Shown one piece after another: positions 1-7,702 of a DNA stretch of 15,259 nt (its first letter is position 1; the number at the start of each line of letters is the position of its first letter). The notes beneath the pieces were generated by a model. That model searched no databases. It worked only from the letters and a program-made list of their open reading frames with translations, and was not told the origin of the DNA. The translations under genes and the position numbers were made by a program. Origin of the DNA: Chrysochromulina tobinii (lineage: Eukaryota > Haptophyta > Prymnesiales > Chrysochromulinaceae); NCBI GenBank assembly GCA_001275005.1, contig JWZX01002095.1, positions 1 to 15,259 on the forward strand, in the 5' to 3' direction.

Positions 1-1671
1 TACCGCAGCTCGAGGTGGTGACCAGCGGCGCTCGCGATCGCAAGCATCAGTGGTGCGCCGTCGGTGGGCGCGAGCCGAAGCTGGTCGTTGGTGACGAGGG
101 CGGTCAGGGCGAGCAGGGCGCACCACTGCACGCTATCGACCGCGCCATCTTGAGCGCTGCTGGTCGCTCCGTGCAAGCTGCCGCGCGCCGCGCCCAACAC
201 GGCGCCGAGGGGCCCGGGGCGTGTGGCGATGCCCACGAGGACGCGCAGCAGCTCGGGCTTGCGTGCATCGAGGTGCGCGCGCTGCTGCGATGCGCTCGCC
301 GCCCCGATCAGTGCAAGCCTTAGGAGAGAGGCGCACATACGCGCCGTCGTGGGCGCGTCATCGTGGGCGCCGACCGACCGCGCCGTGACGGGCGCCACCT
401 CGTCCAACAGGGCGCCCATTATCCAGGCATAGGTGGCGCCGTCCTGGTCGCCTCCGCTGAGCGTCAGCCGTCGGAGCATCCCAACGGCGGAGTGCGCGTC
501 GGCGGCGCGCACGCGGCCAGAGGGGGAGAGGCGCACCGCGGTGGCGGAGTGCTCGAGACGACGCGCAAGGAGGGCGAGGAGGTGATGTCGATCGTCCGAG
601 GGTAGAGCGGCGAAGAGCACCGCGGGTCGCTCACTCAGAGCATCGAGAAGCGCGAGGGCAGCCGCGCGTAACCGCCGACGCGCTGTGCCGGGCGCTCGAG
701 GGGTCTCGCGCCGTACTGAGCGCGATCTGCGAGCCGAGGCTGGGGGCGGGTCTGACAGGAACCCCATCGCATAGAGCAACGCGCTCCGCAGGCGCGGCGG
801 CGGCGGCGGCGCGCCCAGTACGGCGCTCATCTCCACGTGAGCATCGAGCGCATTGAAGCATCTAGTGAACGCCGCGACCGCCTCGAGCATCGCCGCGAGC
901 ACCTCCGCCTCGAGTGCGTCCGCAACAGCGCGTCATCAGTCACACAAGCGCGCGAAAACGGGCACCGCGCCGCCCGCCGCGCTCACCTCGACCGCGCCAA
1001 GCGCCGTACCGAGCTCCTCTGCGCTCGATACGGCGCGCGGGCCGCTGCGGCTGTTGCCGCCACGTGCGGCTGCGGCTTCGAACGCATGAGCTGTGAATGG
1101 AGGCGCGCGAGCTCGGCCGAGGCGGCAAGCGCTTCGCGCTCGGCGGCTTCAGTGCTCTCCTGGGCGCCATCCGCCTCGAACCGCAGCGCCCCGTTCCAAC
1201 AGGCTGAGCAGCTGCCTGCGCGGCGCTCGCCGTTTCGGCCACCGCCGCTGCGGGGCGACCGCACCCGAAGCGGCGCCGCTGAGCGCCAGGGTGCTCCCGC
1301 CGCCGCCAGAGTCGACCGTGTTCTGCAGCTTGTCGATCCGAGCGCGCGCGCGCGCAGCGCCAGCTGCTGCTGCTGCAAGATGCCCAGGTCGGTCGTGTGC
1401 GTCGCTGGCTGCGCTGCCGCCTCACCTCGAAGTTCAAAGGCGAGACTCCTCGTACTTCTACCGCGGCTTTGGGTACCTTGCGGTTGCCGCCGCCGGCGCT
1501 GCTGCTGGCCACCGAGGGCGGCCGCCTCGACGGCGGCGGCTTGATGGACCTCGGCGACAGCGAGGGACTCGACGCTCGGCCGGTGGGAGCCTTCTTGATG
1601 CCTACCGACGGGCTGCTGCTGCTGCTGGGCTTGGTCGTGGGGGATGTGCGAACGTCACCGTGTGCCTCCAT
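1..1671 (-). CDS. Uncharacterised Ser/Pro-rich and armadillo-like protein, spliced, 3' end outside window
   Basis: Not recognised as a named family. The ATG at 1671 opens a basic Ser/Pro-rich N-terminus (starts MEAHGDVRTSPTTK). Exon 1 (1426-1671) ends ...SPLNFE at a GTGAGG donor; the first CAG acceptor closes a 53-nt intron at 1373. Exon 2 (987-1372) has strong coding character but switches frame: QQQLALRARA, then IDKLQNTVDSGGG after a (GC)n run near 1345, then ALRFEADGAQESTEAAERE from about 1200, then back by about 1075 to AEELGTALGAVE. Intron 2 (909-986) has a GTGAGC donor, a CTGATGAC branch-like site and a GAG acceptor; read through, it would place TGA TGA in frame. Exon 3 stays open from 908 to position 1 (about 300 codons). 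It is Ala/Leu-rich with paired helices such as CASLLRLALIGAASASQQR and WCALLALTALVTNDQLRL, which look like ARM/HEAT repeats. The frame switches may be assembly indels or early decay. Existence of the gene is well supported; the exon 2 structure is not. Confidence 0.6.
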
Positions 1672-1754
1672 GGCCCTGCCCGGTGGGCGGAGATGCCTCG
1701 GTCAGCCGCTCCGTCCGTGGCCTCTGGTTGGAGTCCATTTCGTCATAGGCGCCG

Positions 1755-1893
1755 CGACGGAGGTGGTGGCGACGGCGGAGGTGCGGGCGTCGGTGACGGT
1801 GGCGGCAGAGGCGCGGGCGGCGGTGAGGGCGGAGGCGAAGGTGGTGGCGACGGAGGTGGTGAGGGCGGTGGCGGAGGCGCGGGCGGCGGCGTC
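1755..1893. repeat. GGN-type triplet tract
   Basis: The plus strand is a run of GGT/GGC/GAC/GAG-like triplets, purine-rich with almost no A/T-only stretches. It would read as a Gly/Asp/Glu/Ala-rich peptide on plus or a His/Arg/Pro-rich one on minus. I see no gene using it. It lies 80-220 bp upstream of the ATG at 1671, so it may be 5' UTR or promoter of the minus-strand gene. Apart from this tract, 1672-2012 holds nothing I can name. Confidence 0.7.
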
Positions 1894-2012
1894 CCGAGGA
1901 AATGCAAGCATGGACGGCGGCGCCTCTCACTAGATCCGGATCGAGATACTTATCGAGATCGTGTGAACTCGGGATTATGAGCGAACGGCTAATGGAATCT
2001 CATTAACGGAAC

Positions 2013-2606
2013 CCACGATATCGTGGACGGGCTCGCGATATCGCGCGCAATACACACGATATCGTGACACCGCCGCGAGATCGTGTGGTTTCACGATATC
2101 GCACAAAGGGGCCGCGATAACGTGGCGGGCCGCACGATATCGCGCCTCGCGCTCACGATAACGCGGGTGGGCACGATACCACGCCCTGCACACGATATCG
2201 TGGGCATGCGTACGATATTACCACGCTGACCGACGATATCGCGCGCGTGGGACGATATCGCGCCCCACGCACGATATCGCACACACGCACGATATCGTCA
2301 GTGCACGCGGCGATATCCGGTCCCACCCCACGATATCGCGCCTCGCGCTCACGATAACGCGGGTAGGCACGATACCACGCCCCGGCCACGATATCGTGAG
2401 GAAGCGTACGATATTACAACGCGGACCCGCGATATCGCGCGCACCGACGATATCGCGCCCCGCGCACGATATCGCACACACACACGATAACACGATCGCT
2501 GCGCGATATCGTACTCGCGTGGTAATATCGTGGGCGGGCTCACGATATCGTGCCGGCACGATATCGTGGGCGCGCCCACGATATCGTGGGATTTCACGAT
2601 ATCGTG
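2013..2606. repeat. Dense array of short palindromes centred on CGATATCG
   Basis: About 31 units lie about 20 bp apart. Each has a core CACGATATCGTG or CGCGATATCGCG, or a half-and-half form, separated by unrelated GC-rich spacers of about 5-10 bp. I count 21 exact GATATC hexamers plus about 10 one- or two-base variants (GATAAC, GATACC, GATATT, AATATC, GAGATC). The first full unit is at 2013-2026 and the last at 2595-2606. Because the core is its own reverse complement, both strands read the same. It resembles neither telomere, CRISPR nor transposon ends. It lies between the start of the minus-strand gene (1671) and the 3' end of the next gene (3037). Confidence 0.95.
2133..2515. repeat. Second-order tandem duplication of about 196 bp inside the palindrome array
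   Basis: The block starting at 2133 and the block starting at 2329 share the same order of units and much of the spacer sequence. Examples are the spacer CCTCGCGCT followed by CACGATAACGCGGGT, then CACGATACCACG, then a CGATATT variant preceded by GCGTA, then the series ending in CGCACGATATCGCACACA. They differ by scattered substitutions, so the array grew at least once by duplicating a multi-unit block. Confidence 0.8.
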
Positions 2607-3036
2607 CCCCCGCCCAGGACAACGCACGTTTCCGTAAAGTGCTATGTTGAGGCGCGGGGCACCTCTCAGCCGTACAAGACTACAAGTAGGCGCCGCTGGT
2701 GTTTCACTGCCATCACTAGGCTTTAATAATGGAGTTTCGCGCGGCATAATTTTCAACTCATTGTCGTATCCGGATACGATCGATCGGATATTCGATGCGC
2801 GGCTAGAGCCTCTAGACTGTCATATCTCAGAAAAGCCTCTTGGGCATGCGTGCGTGTGAGTATGTCGTCGAGGCGACACATCACCAAATGTACAAGGTGC
2901 TAACTCAGGTGTTCGTCCAGCGTCCAGGCGCTTGCAAAGCACCCCTGCGATCCTCACGAGAGCACGTATTCCACAAGTTGAGAACTGAAGGCCCCGCTCT
3001 GCTCTCAACGTCGTTGCACGTGGCCTCGACGCGAGC
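2607..3036. other. Gene-free stretch with a 16-bp perfect palindrome
   Basis: This stretch is lower in GC than its surroundings and has no convincing coding frame. It is probably 3' UTR and spacer for the minus-strand gene ending at 3037. It contains a perfect 16-bp palindrome, TCGTATCCGGATACGA, at 2764-2779, followed at once by GATCGATC. Confidence 0.6.
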
Positions 3037-3699
3037 TTACGGCGTGCCCTGCTTGTAGATGGTGGTGATCAGCCAACGCCGAGTCGACAGCTCACCCTGA
3101 TCGCCTTTGATCTCGGCGAGCTGCATGTTGACAAACAGGTCTTCCCAGTTGGATCCCTCGCGACGCACGAGCACCTTCTGCACTGCACTACGACTCAGGT
3201 TGCTCAGGTCAGGCGGGCCCATCGGCTTCCACTCGGAAAGCTTCAGGAGCGTCTGGTAGCGTGGATTGGCGGCCAGATAATCGGCCAGAGCCGATGGCTC
3301 GGAGAAGTAGCCAGGCTGCACCTGCCCGACGTGGTCCTCGGCCTTGTCACCACCCAACTTGGCAGCGAATGCCATCAGGGCCTTCAGACCCTGCTCGGGT
3401 ACCTCTTGCGCGGCCTTCATCGACTTCATGATGTATGACACGACGTCCGCTGGACCCATCTGATCGGCGCCAACGTCATCCGGTCCGAGCGGTGCGGGCG
3501 CTGCATCGCTTTCCTGGGCGGCCATCCGCTTTCGCAGTGCGGCAAAGAGATCTGCATCTGAGGGAAGAGGACACATCATGCGCGACTGCTGGCACCGCGT
3601 CGGCATCAGCGGCACACGCTGGTACCCCGCTGGCGCATGACTCACGGGCGACGTGACCAAAAGGCCGTGGACGTTCACGATGAGCCCCAACGTCAACAT
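3037..3699 (-). CDS. Putative plastid-targeted NTF2-like/DUF4864-type protein
   Basis: 220 residues, ATG at 3697-3699, stop TAA at 3037. Residues 1-18 are a hydrophobic leader (MLTLGLIVNVHGLLVTSP), followed by a basic, Ser/Met-containing stretch to about residue 43. This two-part layout is typical of import into secondary plastids. After a short helix (DLFAALRKRMAA, 50-61) the conserved-looking region starts at GPADVVSYIMKSMKAAQ (82-98) and continues with SEPSALADYLAANPRYQTLL (133-152) and a strand-rich end with RRWLITTIYKQ (207-217). The order (helix opening with PADVV, a serine-bearing loop, a YQTLL motif, then strands ending in RWL) resembles plant and algal plastid NTF2-like proteins and bacterial DUF4864. 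Substrate and role are unknown. It lies 205 bp downstream of the glycosyltransferase gene on the same strand. The family call is moderate; that it is a real gene is likely. Confidence 0.7.
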   Translation of the reverse strand: MLTLGLIVNVHGLLVTSPVSHAPAGYQRVPLMPTRCQQSRMMCPLPSDADLFAALRKRMAAQESDAAPAPLGPDDVGADQMGPADVVSYIMKSMKAAQEVPEQGLKALMAFAAKLGGDKAEDHVGQVQPGYFSEPSALADYLAANPRYQTLLKLSEWKPMGPPDLSNLSRSAVQKVLVRREGSNWEDLFVNMQLAEIKGDQGELSTRRWLITTIYKQGTP

Positions 3700-3904
3700 C
3701 GGCGCAATCAGGAACTCGGATCAACATTCGTCCGTCCGGCTGAAGCAGGGATTCGTCAACGTTCGGATTCCGTCCATCCGTGATAATGCACGCGGCGGTC
3801 CGCCCCGCAACTGAATTCGTCTCTTGTGACGCAAATAGAACTCTTCATCGATCAACGCAACTACCTCAACCTAGGACTAGACTAGGCTCCTATGCCTGGA
3901 CGCT

Positions 3905-5803
3905 CTATTCCTCCTCGTGCTCGACTCTGGTCTCTGCGCCCAACCTGCCGTGCGTGGAGGCGTCGAGTGCGAGCTCACGGCGCCTCCGCTCCTCGTCTAG
4001 CCGCTGCTGGACGCTCTTGCGTGGCGCCTTACCACCAGCGCCCATCACGGCGCCCTGACCTCCGCGGCCCCCACCCCCGCCGCCTGTGCCGCCTCCTGTG
4101 CCGCCGCCTGCTGTGCCGCCGCCGCCGCCTGCTGCGCCTAGGCGTGCATGGGCCGATCCGGTGGAGTCGGAGCAGAGCGGCGTGCGCGCCGCGATGCCCG
4201 CGTAGCGCGCTTGGACTTCGCGCCCAAACGTGACGAAGAGGCGGTCGACGCGCCCGTGCGCAGCTGAGTGCAGCCATTGGTGCTTTGAGGCGGAGGCCTT
4301 GTGCGGGAAATGCACGACGAACCCTCTGCCGAGCACCTCGAAGGCATAGCCGGCGCGGCGCAGGTGCACGACGAGCTGCACCTTGTTCTTGCCGTAGCCG
4401 CTGAATCGCTCATCAAAGGTAGGCGTGGCCTCGGTGCGCTGTAGTGCCACAAACGGCTCGTACCGCTCGGACGTGATGCACGGCACACGGCGCGTCGCGC
4501 CTGCGCCCAGCCGCAGCCAAGCCTTCACATCGGTCGAGGCCTGGCCTTGGGGATTGTACTCGCCATCGAAGACGACGCAGTCGCCCGCGTCCAGGCAGCC
4601 GCGCAGTGCCGCGAAGCTCGAGGGCATCTCGATCTCCCCGCGCCCAAAGGCTTCGCGGCATGCGCTTGCGCTCTCGGCGGTGCGGCAGCCGTGCCCACTC
4701 CGCTGGAAGTTGGGTACTACGAGCGCCGTGGCGAGCGCCGGGACCTCGTCGGCCGCTCTGCTATGCAGCTGCTCGCGCAGCGCTCCGAGAAGCTCCACCG
4801 AAGGCCAAAAGTCGACATCCACGACAAAGTAGTGCGAGGTCGCCACGCACCGGATGCCCACGTTCCGCATCCAGTTGATCGGGTAGCCGCTGGCGCTGCC
4901 GCCGCCTACAGCTGGCTTGCTCATCGTCGCCGCGCCCTCTGGCGCAGCAGCCGGTGCGTCGACAGACAGCCGCAGCAGTGCGCAGCGCGACGACGCATTG
5001 GCCGTCGTGCCGACACCGCCGACGTCCATGGCTGGCCACGCCACGGGCGGCTCACCGGGTTGCCGGAGGGTGACCACAATCATGCGCCCGCCCCAGCGTG
5101 CGCAAATGTGCGGGATCATCCACAGACGCTCGGCAGACGCCTGCGTGACCATCGTCACGTCGACGGCTGCCTCGGCGCTCGGCGGTCGAGCGCACTGCGC
5201 ACCGTCCGTGAGGACGGGCGAAAGCGTTGGGGGCGGGCTTGCGACAAGCGGCGGCGGTGGGGACGGCTGCGACAACGGCGGCGCGGCCTGGCGCCGCTGC
5301 CGCGACAATGAAGAGTTGACCGAGGCAGCCCAGTGCCTTGCAGCCCGCGCTGGGAGACTGATGCCGTCTTTGCTGGTGGTCGATGGCTCGCCGAGCATGG
5401 ACAATTGCGTAGCGAACACGTAGATCACGAAGAATGTGACCGGTATGGCGAGCAGGCGCAGCCAGCTGCACTTTCTGCGCCTTCTGCCGCCGCTTCCGGC
5501 AGCGGCGCTCCGTCGATGGCGGCGCGAAAAGGCGGCCGGAGGCAGATATTCTGTCCCGCCGCCGCCGCTGTCCCGCCGATTGTTAGTCCCGAGGCATGTG
5601 TACATGGGAGGCTGCTGGCCACCCATCACGGCGGCGGCCGACTGCAAAACGGCAGCGATGTGAGCTGCCATGTTATCTGCCGCGATGTCCGCAGCAAGCA
5701 CGCCGTAATCAATGCCGGCGTCGTGAGCGCCTGCCATGGGGCCAGGTTTTCCCGCGGCCCTGTCGTCCGCGCCTGTTCTACCTCGATGGCCGGCCCGCGG
5801 CAT
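3905..5803 (-). CDS. GT49 (LARGE/B4GAT1-like) glycosyltransferase, type II membrane protein
   Basis: 632 residues, ATG at 5801-5803, stop TAG at 3905. An N-terminal cytosolic part of about 110 residues ends in a basic cluster (GGRRRRKCS), then one membrane segment (about 113-134, LLAIPVTFFVIYVFA) and a Ser/Pro-rich stem, as in Golgi enzymes. The catalytic domain spans about 210-530. It has YPINWMRNVGIRC followed by YFVVDVDFWPS with a DVD metal-binding motif near residue 329, then YEPFVALQR, DERFSGYGKNKVQ and AGYAFEVLGRGFVVHFPH. These are the signatures of CAZy GT49, whose animal members are glucuronyltransferases building matriglycan-type glycans; donor and acceptor here are unknown. The tail has a Gly-rich run (about 554-585) and a charged helix (KSVQQRLDEERRRR). 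It starts only about 97 bp from the stop of the next minus-strand gene. No intron is needed. Confidence 0.88.
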   Translation of the reverse strand: MPRAGHRGRTGADDRAAGKPGPMAGAHDAGIDYGVLAADIAADNMAAHIAAVLQSAAAVMGGQQPPMYTCLGTNNRRDSGGGGTEYLPPAAFSRRHRRSAAAGSGGRRRRKCSWLRLLAIPVTFFVIYVFATQLSMLGEPSTTSKDGISLPARAARHWAASVNSSLSRQRRQAAPPLSQPSPPPPLVASPPPTLSPVLTDGAQCARPPSAEAAVDVTMVTQASAERLWMIPHICARWGGRMIVVTLRQPGEPPVAWPAMDVGGVGTTANASSRCALLRLSVDAPAAAPEGAATMSKPAVGGGSASGYPINWMRNVGIRCVATSHYFVVDVDFWPSVELLGALREQLHSRAADEVPALATALVVPNFQRSGHGCRTAESASACREAFGRGEIEMPSSFAALRGCLDAGDCVVFDGEYNPQGQASTDVKAWLRLGAGATRRVPCITSERYEPFVALQRTEATPTFDERFSGYGKNKVQLVVHLRRAGYAFEVLGRGFVVHFPHKASASKHQWLHSAAHGRVDRLFVTFGREVQARYAGIAARTPLCSDSTGSAHARLGAAGGGGGTAGGGTGGGTGGGGGGRGGQGAVMGAGGKAPRKSVQQRLDEERRRRELALDASTHGRLGAETRVEHEEE

Positions 5804-5899
5804 GGTTTCCTTTTTGAGTGGTACATGTCTTAAAATGGTAAGTTGTATCGTCCGCTCGCCAACTCATGTGGGCAACATGTTCAGATGGACAACATGGAA

Positions 5900-7452
5900 T
5901 CACTGGCGCGGTCGGTACGGTGAAAATGGCTCGTGCCAGTTGGATGGAGAGAGCGTGAGCAGTGGCACGGACTCAGCGGAGGTGAGATGAGGGAACGCCG
6001 CCAGGAAATCGCGATGTGCTCGGACAACGTCAACGGTGCGCGAGTAGTCCAGATGTGTGACCGAAGATTGACCTTCGAGGACGAAGAATCCCAAGATAGC
6101 GTGGGGCAGCGCGGCGTTCATTCGGCGCGCGTTGATGATCACCTGCATATCACAGTCACACAATAGGACGGTCAGCACGCGAGCACGCAGATGTGCAGCA
6201 GCATGAGCGGAGGCCCTGCGAGCACTCGACGCATCCATCCACGCATGCGTTCGATCTGTGTGCGTCCTTCCTCATTGTAGCCGCTGTGGAAGGCCGGAGG
6301 CGTGTAGCGCGCCCCATGCGTCTCGTACAGCTCGAGAAGCAGCTTCATGTCCTTCTGTTCCCACGCCGGCGCAGGGCGCCATTCGAGGGCACGATCGCGC
6401 ACATGCTGTCTGCCGTTGAAGCTGCATGGCGCGCCGTTCTGATCGCGCACATGCTGGGCGCTGCAGAAGCCCCCATTCGAGCTCCAGTGTGACCCAGGCT
6501 CAGGACACCCCGGGTGGTCTGGACTCTGGAGCCGATAAGTGCCACCGTCGATGCCATAGAGGCAGTCGAGCTCGAGTGAGAAGGGGTTGATCACAATGCC
6601 CCCTCGATCGCCAAAGGGCAGCGAGATTGCGACCCGGTCTGCCCGCGCGCGCAGACCCTCGTAGACGATCATCGACGAGAAGCGGCCGGGGATCGAGGCG
6701 CCTTGGCAGAGGCAGTTGCTCACGCACGCCTCCCACGGGCGGGCCTGCCGAAAGTTCTCGTACAACTCGAGGCCGTCGAACTGATGGATGAGCAAGCCCA
6801 CCTCCTTGAGCAAGTTGCTTGGCTTGCCTGCGCGGAAGAGCTGGTTGAGGGCCAGCACGCCGCTCGGCATTGGCTCGCGCGGCGGCGGCGTGGGTGGCGG
6901 CGTGGGTGGATGTGGAGGCGTATGTGGTGCGGGAGACGGGGGTGAAGACGGGGGCGGCGGTGGGCTGGGCAAGGGTGGTGGACTCGGATGTGGCGGCGGT
7001 GGTGGTGGCGTAGATGGCGGCGGAGAGGTTGGTGGACTCGGAGGTGTGGGCGGCGGAGCGTGCGGTGGTGGCGATGCTGATGGATTGAGGCCGAACACAA
7101 ATGCCAAGTCGCCAACAAAGGTGTTCGGCGAGCCTCTGCCTGGCCCATTGATGAGAAACACAGCGAGCATCAGCAGGACGGCCATGCAGAAGAACTTTTC
7201 CGTGAAATTTCGAGAAGCGTGTATTTCATCCACTGGTACCGCTTCTGGCTTGTTCTTCAGGTGGATCTTCTTCACGCGCGGTCGAGCCCGCCGTGGCGAC
7301 GATGCAACGAGGCCTTCGTTTTCAAGATCCAGGCTGAGCTCTCCTTCGTCGATTCGAGACGGCTTCGTGCGCTTCTGCTTGCCCGTGAGCTTCTTCCTGG
7401 GCTCCATCATCAGCCCCGCACAACGAGTGGTTGCCCCATCGCCACACAACAT
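5900..7452 (-). CDS. Type II membrane protein with Pro-rich stalk, uncharacterised algal 'YNEV' family, two exons
   Basis: Exon 1 is 6271-7452 (394 codons) and exon 2 is 5900-6142 (80 codons plus stop), giving 474 residues. The first ATG is at 7452; ATGs at 7410 and 7407 (MMEPRKKLTGKQK) are possible alternatives. A basic cytosolic region is followed by a membrane segment at about 84-103 (FFCMAVLLMLAVFLI), a PPSP/PPP-rich stalk at about 124-190, and a lumenal or extracellular domain. That domain contains Cys residues, GDRGGIVINPFSLELDCLYG, and KLLLELYETHGARY leading to SGYNE at the exon end. Exon 2 continues VIINARRMNAALPHAILGFF and ends VPLLTLSPSNWHEPF. From memory, many haptophyte and dinoflagellate proteins of unknown function share an 'IYNP...C...NEVI...LP..IEAFF' layout, which supports the join. 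Without splicing the protein would end in an unrelated hydrophobic tail. Function is unknown; a secretory or cell-surface location is inferred. Confidence 0.75.
6143..6270 (-). other. Probable 128-nt intron with non-canonical GA-AG ends
   Basis: Read on the minus strand, the exon ends ...AATGAG and the next exon begins GTGATCATC after TATGCAG. No GT lies near the expected donor. The trinucleotide AGG occurs at both junctions (AATGAGGAAGG and TGCAGGTGATC), so the exact cut cannot be placed within 3 nt; GA-AG is the likeliest reading. Phase is 0 and the frame is restored. The support is coding continuity, not transcript data. Confidence 0.55.
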
Positions 7453-7702
7453 GTACAAGTCAGTTCACAGGCGCAAATTGCATGCGTTCGTTTAATATGC
7501 GGTTTGAACTACTAGGAGGAGGAGAGTGAACAAGACTCCTCAACCTACTGAAGGCAAGTGCTCGCCTTTCCTGAGGAGTGTTCACTCATTTCTCTCAATC
7601 ACGACGCGCCTTTCACGAGCTCTTCTCGCACGCCGCGGCGTCGCCGCCGCTTTTCACGAGCGCGCGCTTCCTCGTGCCTCGTCTTCTGCCCCCCAGGCGA
7701 CG
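7453..7702. promoter_or_regulatory. Shared upstream region of a divergent gene pair
   Basis: 250 bp separate the ATG of the minus-strand membrane protein (7452) from the ATG of the plus-strand RCC1-BTB gene (7703). Both promoters and both 5' UTRs must lie here unless one transcript starts inside the other gene. Part near 7485-7510 is locally AT-richer (TTTAATATGC). No TATA box can be assigned with confidence. Confidence 0.55.
7524..7587. repeat. Long imperfect inverted repeat in the divergent promoter
   Basis: GAGTGAAC (7524-7531) pairs with GTTCACTC (7580-7587). ACTCCTCA (7535-7542) pairs with TGAGGAGT (7572-7579). AAGGC (7551-7555) pairs with GCCTT (7564-7568) around an 8-nt loop. A three-base bulge (7532-7534) and an internal loop interrupt the stem. 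It could be a cruciform, a 5' UTR hairpin of the RCC1-BTB mRNA or a protein-binding site. Confidence 0.75.

Noticed and set aside
909-986. Recoded tandem TGA TGA (selenocysteine or altered code)
   Set aside because: A GT-AG intron with a branch-like CTGATGAC removes both stops and keeps the frame. Other genes here end at normal stops.
1093-1980. Gly-rich plus-strand frames over the triplet tract
   Set aside because: They are low-complexity only, and the minus strand carries the coding signal from 1671 leftwards.
2013-2606. CRISPR array
   Set aside because: Units are about 12 bp, palindromic and variable, with spacers of only 5-10 bp, and the sequence is eukaryotic.
1975-2756. Overlapping stop-free frames on both strands across the palindrome array
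   Set aside because: They arise from the repeat itself, giving monotonous RYR/DIV/ISC peptides, and are not genes.
7526-7702. 59-codon N-terminal extension of the RCC1-BTB gene
   Set aside because: It would start at GTG. The ATG at 7703 begins exactly at the first propeller strand.
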